57,242 nucleotides of DNA, from contig NZ_VWPY01000029.1 of NCBI RefSeq assembly GCF_011839805.1, positions 1-57,242 on the forward strand. Reading direction: 5' to 3'. The first letter of the stretch is position 1, and every line of letters begins with the position of its first letter. Below, piece by piece: positions 1 through 8,089 of this stretch. Made by a program: the position numbers and the translations under genes. The DNA comes from Kineococcus rubinsiae (lineage in GTDB: Bacteria > Actinomycetota > Actinomycetes > Actinomycetales > Kineococcaceae). The notes under the pieces are model-generated. The model worked only from the letters and a program-made list of their open reading frames with translations, ran no database searches and was not told where the DNA came from.

Positions 1-1
1 G

Positions 2-406
2 TTCACCGCCCCCGACAGCTCGCAGCTGGTCGCGCTGGAGTCCCGCCAGCGCGTCTTCCCCGCCGGCCTGGCCGAGTTCCTGCGGGCCCGCGACCAGCGC
101 TGCGCGACCCCGTTCTGCGATGCCCCGATCCGCCACCTCGACCACGTCCGACCCCACGCCCGCGGCGGCCTCACCACCGCCGCGAACGGGCAGGGACTGT
201 GCGAGGCGTGCAACCACACCAAGGAACTCCCCGGGTTCCGCTCCACCCGAGACCCCGAGACCGGAACCACCACGCTGACCACTCCGACCGGCCATCGGTA
301 CGGAAGTTCGCCGCCACCGGTGCTCGGGCACCCCGTGCTGCCCGCCGAGCCGTACGCATCGGGGATCGAGGCGGACCTGCGCCGGCGCCTCGACCTCGCC
401 GCCTGA
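2..406 (+). CDS. HNH endonuclease, DUF222/13E12 family, C-terminal part (5' end outside window)
   Basis: The reading frame is open from the first bases and ends in TGA at 404-406, giving the last 134 residues of a protein whose start lies outside the window. An HNH zinc-finger nuclease domain is visible: RCATPFC gives the first Cys pair, HLDHV gives the His pair, and ANGQGLCEACN gives the Asn and second Cys pair. The GG before the Asn and the TPTGHRY stretch after the domain are typical of the C-terminus of DUF222 (REP13E12-like) proteins. These multicopy actinobacterial proteins are presumed nucleases with no established cellular role. A second, full-length member of another subtype lies at 29009. 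Confidence 0.8.
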   Translation, partial: FTAPDSSQLVALESRQRVFPAGLAEFLRARDQRCATPFCDAPIRHLDHVRPHARGGLTTAANGQGLCEACNHTKELPGFRSTRDPETGTTTLTTPTGHRYGSSPPPVLGHPVLPAEPYASGIEADLRRRLDLAA

Positions 407-429
407 CCCGAGGTCACCGGGCGTTCCCG

Positions 430-945
430 TCAGGGCCCGAGCGGGCGTCGCATGCTGACACGAGGCCACGCGTCCAGGCCCAGGTCGCGTTCGTGGCGGC
501 GCACCGCCCGCAGCTCCGGCCCGGCCTCGGCGTCCGGGACCACGGTGAAGCCCAGCCGGGCGTAGTAGGGCGCGTTCCACGGCACGTCCGCAAACGTGGT
601 CAGCGTCATCGCCGCGAAGCCCTTCCCCAGCGCCCAGCGGGCCGCGGTGTCGAGCAGTTCCCGGCCCAGCCCCCGACGGGCGCAGGCCGGGTCCACCGAC
701 ACCTGCTCGACGTGGGCCGCGCCGTCGACGACGTCCAGCAGCAGGTAGCCGACGGCCACGTCGTCCTCACCGCTGACCACCCACGCCCGCCCGCGGACCC
801 GGTAGGCGTCCAGCTCCTCGAGCGTCGGCGGGTCGTCCTCGGCGACGGCGACCATGCCGAGGTCCCGGAAGGCGGCTCCAGCCGCCCGCTCGACGTCCTG
901 CAGGCGTGGGAGGTCCCGGGATTCAGCGGGGCGGATGCGCAACAC
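430..945 (-). CDS. GNAT family N-acetyltransferase
   Basis: A 171-residue single-domain GNAT protein, the usual size for the family. The acetyl-CoA pyrophosphate-binding motif is RRGLG at residues 90-94 in the expected context (VEQVSVDP before, ELLDTAARWA after), and the C-terminal YARLGF at 128-133 is the usual motif B region. GNAT enzymes transfer an acetyl group from acetyl-CoA to an amine; the substrate cannot be inferred. It starts with GTG ten bases after the stop of the YbaK-like gene on the same strand, so the two are probably one transcript. Confidence 0.85.
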   Translation of the reverse strand: MLRIRPAESRDLPRLQDVERAAGAAFRDLGMVAVAEDDPPTLEELDAYRVRGRAWVVSGEDDVAVGYLLLDVVDGAAHVEQVSVDPACARRGLGRELLDTAARWALGKGFAAMTLTTFADVPWNAPYYARLGFTVVPDAEAGPELRAVRRHERDLGLDAWPRVSMRRPLGP

Positions 946-955
946 GGTCGCTCCG

Positions 956-1414
956 TCAGCGGGTGACGTCGACCCAGGTGGCGCCGGCCAGCTCCAGCAG
1001 GTGCGCGGGCGTCAGCCGGACCGCGCTCGCGGGGCTGCCCGCCGCGGGGTAGACGACGTCGAAGCCGCGCAGCGACTCGTCGCAGAACACGTCCAGCGGG
1101 CTGGGGTGGCCGAAGGGCGACACCCCGCCGACGGGCTGGCCGGTCAGCGCCTCGGTCTCCGCGGCCGGCAGCATCCGCGGCTTGCTGCCGAAGCGCGCCT
1201 TGAACTTCGCGTTGTCGAGCCGGGCGTCCCCGCTGGCCACGACGAGCAGCGTGCGCTCCCCCGCCCGCAGCGCGAGCGTCTTGGCGATCTGCCCCGGCTC
1301 CACCCCGAGGGCGGCCGCGGCCGCAGGGACCGTCGAGGTGTCCGCGTCCGCGTGGACGACCCGCACGCCGGGCGCGTGGACGTCCAGGAACTCCTGCACT
1401 CGTTCGGTGCTCAC
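956..1414 (-). CDS. YbaK/EbsC-type aminoacyl-tRNA deacylase
   Basis: A 152-residue protein of the YbaK/ProX-like family, which hydrolyses mischarged aminoacyl-tRNA (for example Cys-tRNA-Pro) in trans. The conserved Lys is at 45 (QIAKTL) and the Gly-rich GGVSPFG loop at 96-102, both part of the family's active site. The GTG start at 1414 is chosen because GGAGGG lies about six bases upstream; the frame stays open further upstream but that extension looks non-coding. It is divergent from the PHP phosphatase gene and leads a two-gene unit with the downstream GNAT gene. Which tRNA is edited is unknown. Confidence 0.85.
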   Translation of the reverse strand: MSTERVQEFLDVHAPGVRVVHADADTSTVPAAAAALGVEPGQIAKTLALRAGERTLLVVASGDARLDNAKFKARFGSKPRMLPAAETEALTGQPVGGVSPFGHPSPLDVFCDESLRGFDVVYPAAGSPASAVRLTPAHLLELAGATWVDVTR

Positions 1415-1482
1415 GTCGGTCCCTCCTGCGCCGGCCGCCGCCCGGGCGCGGCGGTCGACGCCAGTGCACCACGGCCGCGGGG

Positions 1483-2379
1483 GTGACAGGGGCGCCGGTG
1501 CTCGCCACGATGCTGCACGTGCCACCCCAACCCACCGGCCTGCCCGCCGACGACCACGTGCACTCGCGGTTCTCCTGGGACGCCGTCGCGGGCGACATGG
1601 AGGCGACGTGCGAGCGGGCGGTCGCCCTCGGCCTGCCGGCGATCTCCTTCACCGAGCACGTCGACCTCACCGCGTGGAACGCCCCGCCGGGCGGCTGGAC
1701 CTGGCCGGACGGGGTCCGCGGCAGCATCGACGGGCACGGGCGCTTCCTCGGTGCCGCGCTCGAGGTGGACGCCTACCGGGAGTCCGTCGAGCGCTGCCGG
1801 GCCCGCTTCCCCGGCCTGCTCGTCCGGTGCGGGATCGAGCTGTCGGAAGGGCACTGGTACCCCGACGAGGTCCGCGACCTCCTGAGTCGGGGCTTCGACC
1901 GGGTGGTCGGCTCGATCCACACCCTCGGCGACCTCCGGGAACCCGGCGGCCACGTCGAGGCCGCCACCGGGTACGCGCAGCGGCCCGCGCTCGAGGTCGT
2001 CCGCGCCTACCTCGACGAGGTCGGGGCGATGGCTGCGAGCGACGCGCCGTTCGACGTCCTCGGGCACGTCGACTACCCGCTGCGGCACTGGCCGGCCGAC
2101 GCCGGGCCCCTGCCGTGGGCCGAGCTGGAGGAGCAGGTCCGCTCCGTGCTCGCGGTCCTCGCCGCCTCGGGACGAGCCCTGGAGGTGAACACGTCGCTGC
2201 CGATGGACGTGCGCCTGGTCCGGTGGTGGCGCGAGAGCGGAGGCCGGGCGGTCGCCTTCGGCAGCGACGCCCACAGCCCGGGTGAGCTGGCGCGGGGCTT
2301 CCGCGACGTCGCGGCCGCGGTCGAGGCGACGGGGTTCCGCCCCGCGGCCGACCCGACGGCCCTCTGGGCGCGAGCCTGA
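1483..2379 (+). CDS. PHP domain metal-dependent phosphatase (histidinol-phosphatase-like)
   Basis: A 298-residue PHP-family protein, close in size to HisK-type histidinol-phosphate phosphatases. The metal-ligand motifs occur in order: HVH at 25-27, TEHVD at 57-61, the Glu of GIELSEG at 119, SIHTL with His146, GHVDY with His195, and GSDAH with Asp262 and His264. These form the trinuclear metal site known in the family. No his biosynthesis genes are adjacent, so the substrate may be another small phosphate ester. The GTG at 1483 gives the longest product; an ATG at 1510 is an alternative, and neither has a strong ribosome site. Confidence 0.8.
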   Translation: MTGAPVLATMLHVPPQPTGLPADDHVHSRFSWDAVAGDMEATCERAVALGLPAISFTEHVDLTAWNAPPGGWTWPDGVRGSIDGHGRFLGAALEVDAYRESVERCRARFPGLLVRCGIELSEGHWYPDEVRDLLSRGFDRVVGSIHTLGDLREPGGHVEAATGYAQRPALEVVRAYLDEVGAMAASDAPFDVLGHVDYPLRHWPADAGPLPWAELEEQVRSVLAVLAASGRALEVNTSLPMDVRLVRWWRESGGRAVAFGSDAHSPGELARGFRDVAAAVEATGFRPAADPTALWARA

Positions 2380-2417
2380 AAACCGGTGCAGGGCAGGGCC
2401 GGGCCTACCGTGCCCGG

Positions 2418-3134
2418 GTGGCCTGCCGACTCCTCGCCCTGCGCCTCGATGCCCGTGACCCGCGGCGTGCCGCGGCCTTCTGGGGCGCCCTGCTGGACCG
2501 CGCGCCCGTGGACGACGCGAGCGGGGTCCTGCTGCGCGGCGGGGACACCCAGGTGTCCCTGCGCTTCGTCCCGGGGCGGCCGCGGACGGGGCCGCACCGC
2601 GTCCACCTGCACGTCACGAGCAGCAGCCCGGCTGACCAGGAGCGGACGGTGGAACGGGCGCTGCGGCTCGGCGCGACGCCCCTGGACGTCGGGCAGCGGC
2701 CCGAGGAGGCGCACGTCGTGCTCGCCGACGCCGAGGGCGACGAGTTCTGCGTCACCGGCCCCGGCAGCACCTTCCTGGCGGGGTGCGGCCCCCTCGGCGA
2801 GCTGGCCTGCGACGGCACCCGCGAGGTCGGCCTGTTCTGGGCCTCGGCGCTGGACTGGCCGCTCGTGTGGGACGAGGACGGCGAGACCGCGGTCCAGCAC
2901 CCGCGCGGCGGCACGAAGGTCGCGTGGGGCGGGCCACCCGTCGCCATGCGGAGCGGCCCGGACGGGCGGCGGTTCGAGCTCGGCGTCACCGGCGGCGACC
3001 TCGACGCTGAGGTGGACCGCCTCGTCGCGCTCGGCGCGACGGTCCGCGACGGGGATGGCGCCGGCGAGGCCGTCGTCGTGCTCGTGGACCCCGACGGCGG
3101 CGAGTTCTCCCTCGCCGCCGGTCCCGCGTCCTAG
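2418..3134 (+). CDS. VOC (glyoxalase/bleomycin resistance fold) family protein, two-domain
   Basis: A 238-residue protein with two consecutive VOC halves, residues about 3-118 and 125-236. Each has the family pattern of an opening beta strand, RRAAAFWGALL or VGLFWASAL, and a closing strand DPDGGEF or DAEGDEF. VOC proteins of this layout resemble PhnB-like or fosfomycin/bleomycin-resistance-like proteins, but many have no known function and the substrate cannot be called. It follows the PHP gene by 38 bases and is probably co-transcribed. Its TAG stop shares bases with the stop of the convergent methyltransferase gene through a CTAG palindrome. Confidence 0.8.
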   Translation: MACRLLALRLDARDPRRAAAFWGALLDRAPVDDASGVLLRGGDTQVSLRFVPGRPRTGPHRVHLHVTSSSPADQERTVERALRLGATPLDVGQRPEEAHVVLADAEGDEFCVTGPGSTFLAGCGPLGELACDGTREVGLFWASALDWPLVWDEDGETAVQHPRGGTKVAWGGPPVAMRSGPDGRRFELGVTGGDLDAEVDRLVALGATVRDGDGAGEAVVVLVDPDGGEFSLAAGPAS

Positions 3135-4522
3135 GCGGACGCCTCCGGCGCGTCCTCGCGCGGCACGAGGCGCGCGACGCACTCGACGTGGTGGGTCTGG
3201 GGGAAGAGGTCGAAGGCCCGCAGGCCGTCCAGCACGTAGCGGCGCTCGGCGAAGAACGCGATGTCGCGCGCGAGCGCCGCCGGGTCGCACGCCACGTAGG
3301 CGACGACGCGGGGCGCGAGCGCCGCGATGCCGTCCACGACGGCCCGCCCGGCCCCCGAGCGCGGCGGGTCCAGCACGACGAGGTCGGCGCTGCCGAGGTC
3401 CTCGGTCGCGGTGGCGAGGACGTCCTCGACCCGCTCGGCCCGCAGGCCGACGTGGTCCAGGCCGTGCAGCGAGCGGCGCGCGTCGCGCACGGCCCGCTCC
3501 TCGCTCTCCACGGCCAGCACGGCCCCGTCCGGCCCGACGGCGCGCGCGAGGACGGCCGTGAACAGGCCGGCGCCCGCGTAGAGGTCCAGGGCCCGCTCGC
3601 CCTCGCGCGGCTGCAGCGCCGCGAGGACCGCCTCGGACAGCGTGGACGCGGCGCCGCGGTGGACCTGCCAGAAGCCGGCGCCCCCGACGCGGAAGCTGAG
3701 CTCCTCCCCGCCGACGGCGACGCGCTCGCCGACCCACGTGCGTCCCGAGCGGCGCTCCAGCGTGCCGTCGGCGCGGCGCACGGCGATCGAGGCGTCGGGC
3801 AGCTTGGGCATGCGGGGGTGCCGGCCGGCGGAGGGCAGGACGACGACCAGCGGCGGCCCGTCGTCGGACCCGCTGGCCACCTCCAGCGCCTCGACGTTGC
3901 CCCAGTGCTCGGCGAGGACGCCGCTGGCGACGACGCCCTCGGCGCTGATCGGGCAGTCGTCCAGCGGGACGACGTCGTGCGAGCGGTGCCCGCGCAGGCC
4001 GGGGCGGCCCTCGGCGTCGATGGCGAACTGGGTGCGGGTGCGCCAGCGCAACCCGTCCTCGCGGCCCCCCGCCTCGAACGGCACGGGCTCGACCTCGACG
4101 CGCAGGTCCAGGCCCGCGAGGCGGCGCAGCTGCTCCGCGACGACGTCGGCCTTCAGCCCGCGCTGGCGGGGGCCGGTCGCGTGCTGGAAGTCGCAGCCGC
4201 CGCACATCCCGGGCTTGGCGACCGGGCAGGCGGGCTCCACGCGGTCGGGGTCCGCGCGCAGGACGCGCACGGCGTCGGCGCGCCAGAACGACGCCCCCTC
4301 GGCACCCTCGGTGACGCGGGCCACGACGCGCTCGCCCGGCAGGGCGTGGCGCACGAAGATCACGCGACCCTCGTGGCGGGCGACGCAGTGCCCGCCGTGC
4401 GCGACGGGGCCGACCTCGACCTCCAGCTCGGTGCCGGCGGCGTCGGGCCCCAGGTCGCGGGTCGGGCGGGTCTGGCGGCGGCGGGTGACGCCTCGGGCGG
4501 CGGGCTGCGCGGAACGGGTCAC
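3131..4522 (-). CDS. Class I SAM-dependent RNA methyltransferase with TRAM domain (TrmA/RumA family)
   Basis: A 463-residue enzyme that should methylate the C5 of a uridine in tRNA or rRNA. It begins with a TRAM RNA-binding domain (about residues 25-85). The [4Fe-4S] ligands follow as CPVAKPGMCGGC and a later Cys in LDDCPI. The SAM motif is LDLYAGAGLFT and the catalytic Cys lies in YVACDPAALARD. It starts with GTG overlapping the stop of the upstream permease gene by four bases (GTGA), so the two are translationally coupled. As I recall the order, it is the counterpart of Rv2689c in M. tuberculosis. The target base is unassigned. Confidence 0.9.
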   Translation of the reverse strand: MTRSAQPAARGVTRRRQTRPTRDLGPDAAGTELEVEVGPVAHGGHCVARHEGRVIFVRHALPGERVVARVTEGAEGASFWRADAVRVLRADPDRVEPACPVAKPGMCGGCDFQHATGPRQRGLKADVVAEQLRRLAGLDLRVEVEPVPFEAGGREDGLRWRTRTQFAIDAEGRPGLRGHRSHDVVPLDDCPISAEGVVASGVLAEHWGNVEALEVASGSDDGPPLVVVLPSAGRHPRMPKLPDASIAVRRADGTLERRSGRTWVGERVAVGGEELSFRVGGAGFWQVHRGAASTLSEAVLAALQPREGERALDLYAGAGLFTAVLARAVGPDGAVLAVESEERAVRDARRSLHGLDHVGLRAERVEDVLATATEDLGSADLVVLDPPRSGAGRAVVDGIAALAPRVVAYVACDPAALARDIAFFAERRYVLDGLRAFDLFPQTHHVECVARLVPREDAPEASA

Positions 4523-6570
4523 CGGTGGTCCTCGGGGTTGTCGGGGTGGTCGGTGGGCGAGGGACCGAAGGTGCCGCGGCGCACGAGGCCCGGGGCGGCG
4601 CGCTCGATGCGCTCCTCCTGGCCCGCGGAGCTGGTGAGCTGCCACGGGACGCTGGCGACCATCACCCCCGGCGTGTAGCGCAGCCGCGCCTTCAGCCGCA
4701 GCGCCGACTGGTTGTGCAGGAGCGTCTCCCACCAGTGCCCGACGACGTACTCGGGCACGTAGACCACGACGAGGTCGCGCGGGTAGCGCCTGCGCAGCGA
4801 CTTCACGTGCTCCACGACGGGCTTGGTGATCTCGCGGTACGGCGAGTCCAGCACCGTCAGCGGGATGGGCAGGTTCATGGCCTCCCAGCGCGTCTGCAGC
4901 GCCGCGGTCTCCTCGGGCTCCACGGCCACCGTGACGGCCTGCAGCTCGGTGGGCCGCGCGGCCCGCGCGTACGCCAGTGCCCGCAGGGTCGGCTTGTGCA
5001 GCTTGGAGACCAGCACCACGCCCCGCACCCCGGTCGGCAGGGCCTTCGCGCTGCGCTCCTCGGGGATCTCCAGCTCGGCGCTGACGCGGCGGTAGTGGCG
5101 CCGGATGAGCTTCATGTTCACGAACACGACGGCCATGGCGAGGATCGCGATCCACGCGCCCTGGGTGAACTTGGTCAGCAGGACGATGACCAGCACGAGG
5201 GCCGTCATGCCCAGGCCGACGGAGTTGATGACGCGCGAGCGCTTCATGCGCTGCCGCGTGCCGCGGTCGGTCTCGTCGCGCAGGTGCCGCGTCCAGTGCC
5301 GGATCATCCCGGTCTGGCTCATGACGAAGGACACGAAGACGCCGACGATGTAGAGCTGGATGAGGCGGGTGACCTCGGCGTCGAAGGCGAGGATCAGGAC
5401 GACCGCGGTGCCCGCGAGGGCGATGATCCCGTTGGAGAACGCCAGCCGGTCCCCGCGCGTGTGCAGCTGCTTGGGCAGGAACCCGTCGCGCGCCAGGATC
5501 GAGGCCAGCACGGGGAAGCCGTTGAACGCGGTGTTCGCGGCCAGCACCAGGATGACGCCGGTGGCGGCGGTCACGACGTAGAACGCGATCGGGAAGTGGT
5601 CGAAGATCGACGCCGCGAGCTGGCCGATGATCGGGTCCTGCACGTAGCTGTCGCCCACCGGCGCCCCGCCGCGCAGGAGCTGCGTCGCCGGGTCCTCCGC
5701 GAACCGCACGTGGGTGAGGTTGGCCAGGGTGATGACGCTGAACAGCATCGTCACGGCGACCAGACCGAGCAGCAGCAGCGTCGTGGCCGCGTTCTTGCTC
5801 TTGGGCTTCTGGAACGCCGGCACGCCGTTGCTGATCGCCTCGACGCCGGTCAGGGCCGCGGCGCCGGAGGAGAAGGCCCGCAGGATGAGGAACGCCCCGG
5901 CGATGCTCGTGAAGCCGCCCGTGAAGTCCCGCTCCCCGGACAGCGTCAGGTCCGCGCTGGGCGCCTGCGGGAGGTCCCCGAAGAAGTAGCGGCCGAAGCC
6001 CCACAGCGCCATGCCGAGGATCGAGGCCATGAAGATGTAGGTCGGGATGGCGAAGGCCGCGCCGCTCTCCTTCAGCCCCCGCAGGTTGACCGTCATGAGC
6101 AGTACCACGAGCGCCGCGGCGAAGACCGCCTCGTGCCCGCGCAGGGCCGGGATGGCGGCCGCCGCGTACTGGGCGCCGGAGGAGATCGACACCGCGACCG
6201 TCAGGACGTAGTCCACGAGCAGCGCACTGCCGACCGTGAGCCCCGCGTTGGGCCCCAGGTTGACGGTGGCGACCTCGTAGTCTCCGCCGCCCGAGGGGTA
6301 GGCGTGCACGTTCTGGCGGTAGGACGTGACCACGACGAGCATGACCGCCACGACCGCCAGGGTGATCCACGGCGAGAAGGCGTAGGCCGCGATCCCGGCG
6401 ATCGAGAGGGTCAGGAAGATCTCGTCGGGCGCGTACGCGACCGAGCTCAGGGCGTCGGAGGCGAAGACGGGCAGAGCGATGCGCTTCGGCAGGAGCGTCT
6501 CGGACAGCTTCTCGCTGCGGAAGGGACGTCCGACCAGCAGCCGCTTGGCCGCGTCTGTCAGGGAGGGCAC
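4519..6570 (-). CDS. APC superfamily permease related to the potassium importer KimA
   Basis: A 683-residue membrane protein with about 12 hydrophobic segments and a soluble C-terminal part from about residue 450 that resembles a stress-protein-like domain. Several blocks match my memory of Bacillus subtilis KimA: SDALSSVAY (Asp39, Tyr46), YPSGGGDYEV, LLVDYVLTVAVSIS, SSGAAALTGVEAISNG and RGDRLAFSNGII. KimA is a c-di-AMP-inhibited K+/H+ symporter. The facing TrkA-like genes support a potassium role over amino acid transport, although annotation pipelines usually write only APC permease. I chose the GTG at 6570 because MPSLTDAAKR is the usual family start; a GTG at 6618 in frame is possible. 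Confidence 0.85.
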   Translation of the reverse strand: MPSLTDAAKRLLVGRPFRSEKLSETLLPKRIALPVFASDALSSVAYAPDEIFLTLSIAGIAAYAFSPWITLAVVAVMLVVVTSYRQNVHAYPSGGGDYEVATVNLGPNAGLTVGSALLVDYVLTVAVSISSGAQYAAAAIPALRGHEAVFAAALVVLLMTVNLRGLKESGAAFAIPTYIFMASILGMALWGFGRYFFGDLPQAPSADLTLSGERDFTGGFTSIAGAFLILRAFSSGAAALTGVEAISNGVPAFQKPKSKNAATTLLLLGLVAVTMLFSVITLANLTHVRFAEDPATQLLRGGAPVGDSYVQDPIIGQLAASIFDHFPIAFYVVTAATGVILVLAANTAFNGFPVLASILARDGFLPKQLHTRGDRLAFSNGIIALAGTAVVLILAFDAEVTRLIQLYIVGVFVSFVMSQTGMIRHWTRHLRDETDRGTRQRMKRSRVINSVGLGMTALVLVIVLLTKFTQGAWIAILAMAVVFVNMKLIRRHYRRVSAELEIPEERSAKALPTGVRGVVLVSKLHKPTLRALAYARAARPTELQAVTVAVEPEETAALQTRWEAMNLPIPLTVLDSPYREITKPVVEHVKSLRRRYPRDLVVVYVPEYVVGHWWETLLHNQSALRLKARLRYTPGVMVASVPWQLTSSAGQEERIERAAPGLVRRGTFGPSPTDHPDNPEDHR

Positions 6571-6728
6571 GTCTGGCAATGCTACGTCCGCGCAGCGGTC
6601 CGGGGGCCCACACCGCACGGGTGGTCGTCCCGCGGCCCCGGGGGCGGGAGCGGTAGCGTCGCCGCGAACGGTCCGCCTCCCGCCGCCAGCGCGGGAGGGG
6701 ACGGGACGGCGACAGGACCGGAGCGGAC

Positions 6729-7394
6729 GTGCACTTCGTGATCATGGGTTGCGGGCGGGTCGGCTCGACCCTGGCCCTCACCGTGGAGCAGCGCGGGCAC
6801 AGCGTGGCGGTGGTCGACCAGGACGCCGACGCCTTCCGCCGGCTCGGCCCCGGCTTCGAGGGGCGCCGCGTGACGGGCGTCGGCTTCGACCACGACACGC
6901 TGGTCGAGGCGGGCATCCACGAGGCGGACGCCTTCGCGGCCGTCTCCTCGGGCGACAACTCCAACATCATCGCCGCGCGCGTCGCGCGCGAGAAGTTCGG
7001 CGTGCAGACCGTCGTGGCCCGCATCTACGACCCGGGCCGCGCCGAGGTCTACGAGCGCCTCGGCATCCCCACGATCGCCACCGTGCGCTGGACGGCCGAC
7101 CAGGTGCTGCGGCGCCTGGTGCCCGAGGGCGCGCTGTCGCAGTTCCGCGACGCCAGCGGCAAGGTCGTCCTGCTCGAGGCCCCCGTGCACCCCGAGTGGG
7201 TGGGGCGCCCGCTGAGGGAGCTCGAGGCCGCCACCGGCGGCCGGATCGCCTACATCACCCGGCTGGGGACGGGCATCGTCCCCACCAAGGGGACGGTCCA
7301 CCAGGAGGGTGACCTCGTGCACGTCGTCGTCGAGGACGAGCGCTCCCAGCGGGCCATCGCCGTGCTGGCCGCGGCCCCGGCGGGTGACGCCTGA
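6729..7394 (+). CDS. TrkA-family potassium uptake regulatory protein (CeoB-like)
   Basis: A 221-residue RCK protein. Residues 1-120 form an NAD(H)-binding Rossmann domain with GCGRVGS at 7-13. The C-terminal 85 residues, with LLEAPVHPEWVGRPLRELE onward, match a TrkA-C ligand-binding domain of the type that binds c-di-AMP or nucleotides in other bacteria. The protein should sit on the cytoplasmic face of a K+ channel or transporter and gate it. It begins with GTG, is divergent from the KimA-like permease, and its stop overlaps the ATG of the second TrkA gene (TGATG). In M. tuberculosis the pair is named ceoB-ceoC. Confidence 0.9.
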   Translation: MHFVIMGCGRVGSTLALTVEQRGHSVAVVDQDADAFRRLGPGFEGRRVTGVGFDHDTLVEAGIHEADAFAAVSSGDNSNIIAARVAREKFGVQTVVARIYDPGRAEVYERLGIPTIATVRWTADQVLRRLVPEGALSQFRDASGKVVLLEAPVHPEWVGRPLRELEAATGGRIAYITRLGTGIVPTKGTVHQEGDLVHVVVEDERSQRAIAVLAAAPAGDA

Positions 7395-8053
7395 TGCGCG
7401 TCGTCATCGCCGGCGCCGGCATCGTCGGGCGCTCCATCGCCCGCGAGCTGCTGGGCAACGGCCACCGCGTCCTGCTCGTCGACCGCTCGCCCGCGGCCAT
7501 GAAGATCTCCAGCGTCCCCGACGCCCAGTGGCTGCTCGCGGACGCCTGCGAGATCTCCAGCCTCGACGAGGCCGAGCTCGCCGACTGCGACGTCGTCGTG
7601 GCCGCGACGGGCGACGACAAGGCGAACCTCGTCGTGTCGCTGCTGGCCAAGACGGAGTACGGGGTCCCCCGCACCGTCGCGCGCGTCAACAACCCCAAGA
7701 ACGAGTGGCTGTTCGACGAGGCGTGGGGCGTCGACGTCGCCGTCTCGACGCCACGGCTCATGACGGCGCTGGTCGAGGAGGCCGTCAGCGTCGGGGAGCT
7801 GGTGCGGCTGTTCACCTTCCAGCAGGGTCAGACCTGGATGGCCGAGTTCACCCTCGAGGAGTCCAGCCCCGTGCTGGGCCGCACCGTGGGCGAGGTGGAG
7901 CTGCCCGGCGACACCGTGCTGGTGGCGATCGTGCGCGACGACCGGCCGATCGCGCCCAGCCCGGACGACCAGCTCGAGGCCGGGGACCACCTGATGTTCC
8001 TCAGCTCCCCCGACGCCGAGGCCGCCCTGCGGACGCTGCTCGGCAAGGCCTGA
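7394..8053 (+). CDS. TrkA-family potassium uptake regulatory protein (CeoC-like)
   Basis: A 219-residue second RCK protein of the pair. Rossmann motif GAGIVGRS lies at residues 6-13, followed by the acidic strand end LLVDRS that favours NAD(H). The TrkA-C domain covers about 135-219 (LEESSPVLGRTVGEVELPGD). Two tandem RCK proteins commonly form a hetero-oligomeric gating ring. The ATG overlaps the stop of the first gene, so equal expression is likely. A perfect hairpin terminator follows directly. No Trk membrane subunit lies nearby, so the partner is either the divergent KimA-like permease or a transporter outside the window. Confidence 0.9.
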   Translation: MRVVIAGAGIVGRSIARELLGNGHRVLLVDRSPAAMKISSVPDAQWLLADACEISSLDEAELADCDVVVAATGDDKANLVVSLLAKTEYGVPRTVARVNNPKNEWLFDEAWGVDVAVSTPRLMTALVEEAVSVGELVRLFTFQQGQTWMAEFTLEESSPVLGRTVGEVELPGDTVLVAIVRDDRPIAPSPDDQLEAGDHLMFLSSPDAEAALRTLLGKA

Positions 8054-8063
8054 CCGGCGCGGG

Positions 8064-8089
8064 GCCCGGGACGCTCAGGCGTCCCGGGC
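8064..8089. terminator. Bidirectional hairpin terminator between TrkA pair and DUF3159
   Basis: GCCCGGGACGC and GCGTCCCGGGC form a perfect 11-bp stem with a four-base loop TCAG. The loop is the stop codon of the DUF3159 gene on the other strand. It lies 11 bases after the stop of the second TrkA gene, so it can end transcription from both sides. Confidence 0.75.

Noticed and set aside
4525-6741. A 738-codon plus-strand frame opposite the KimA-like permease
   Set aside because: Its composition (Gly, Arg, Asp, His, Val) is that of a shadow frame, and the permease on the other strand has clear homology and membrane segments.
3131-7024. A single open frame of about 1300 codons on the minus strand
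   Set aside because: Only its last 463 codons match a family (the RNA methyltransferase). The rest runs antisense or out of frame to the permease and TrkA genes and is Arg/Gly/Pro-rich, as GC-rich shadow frames are.
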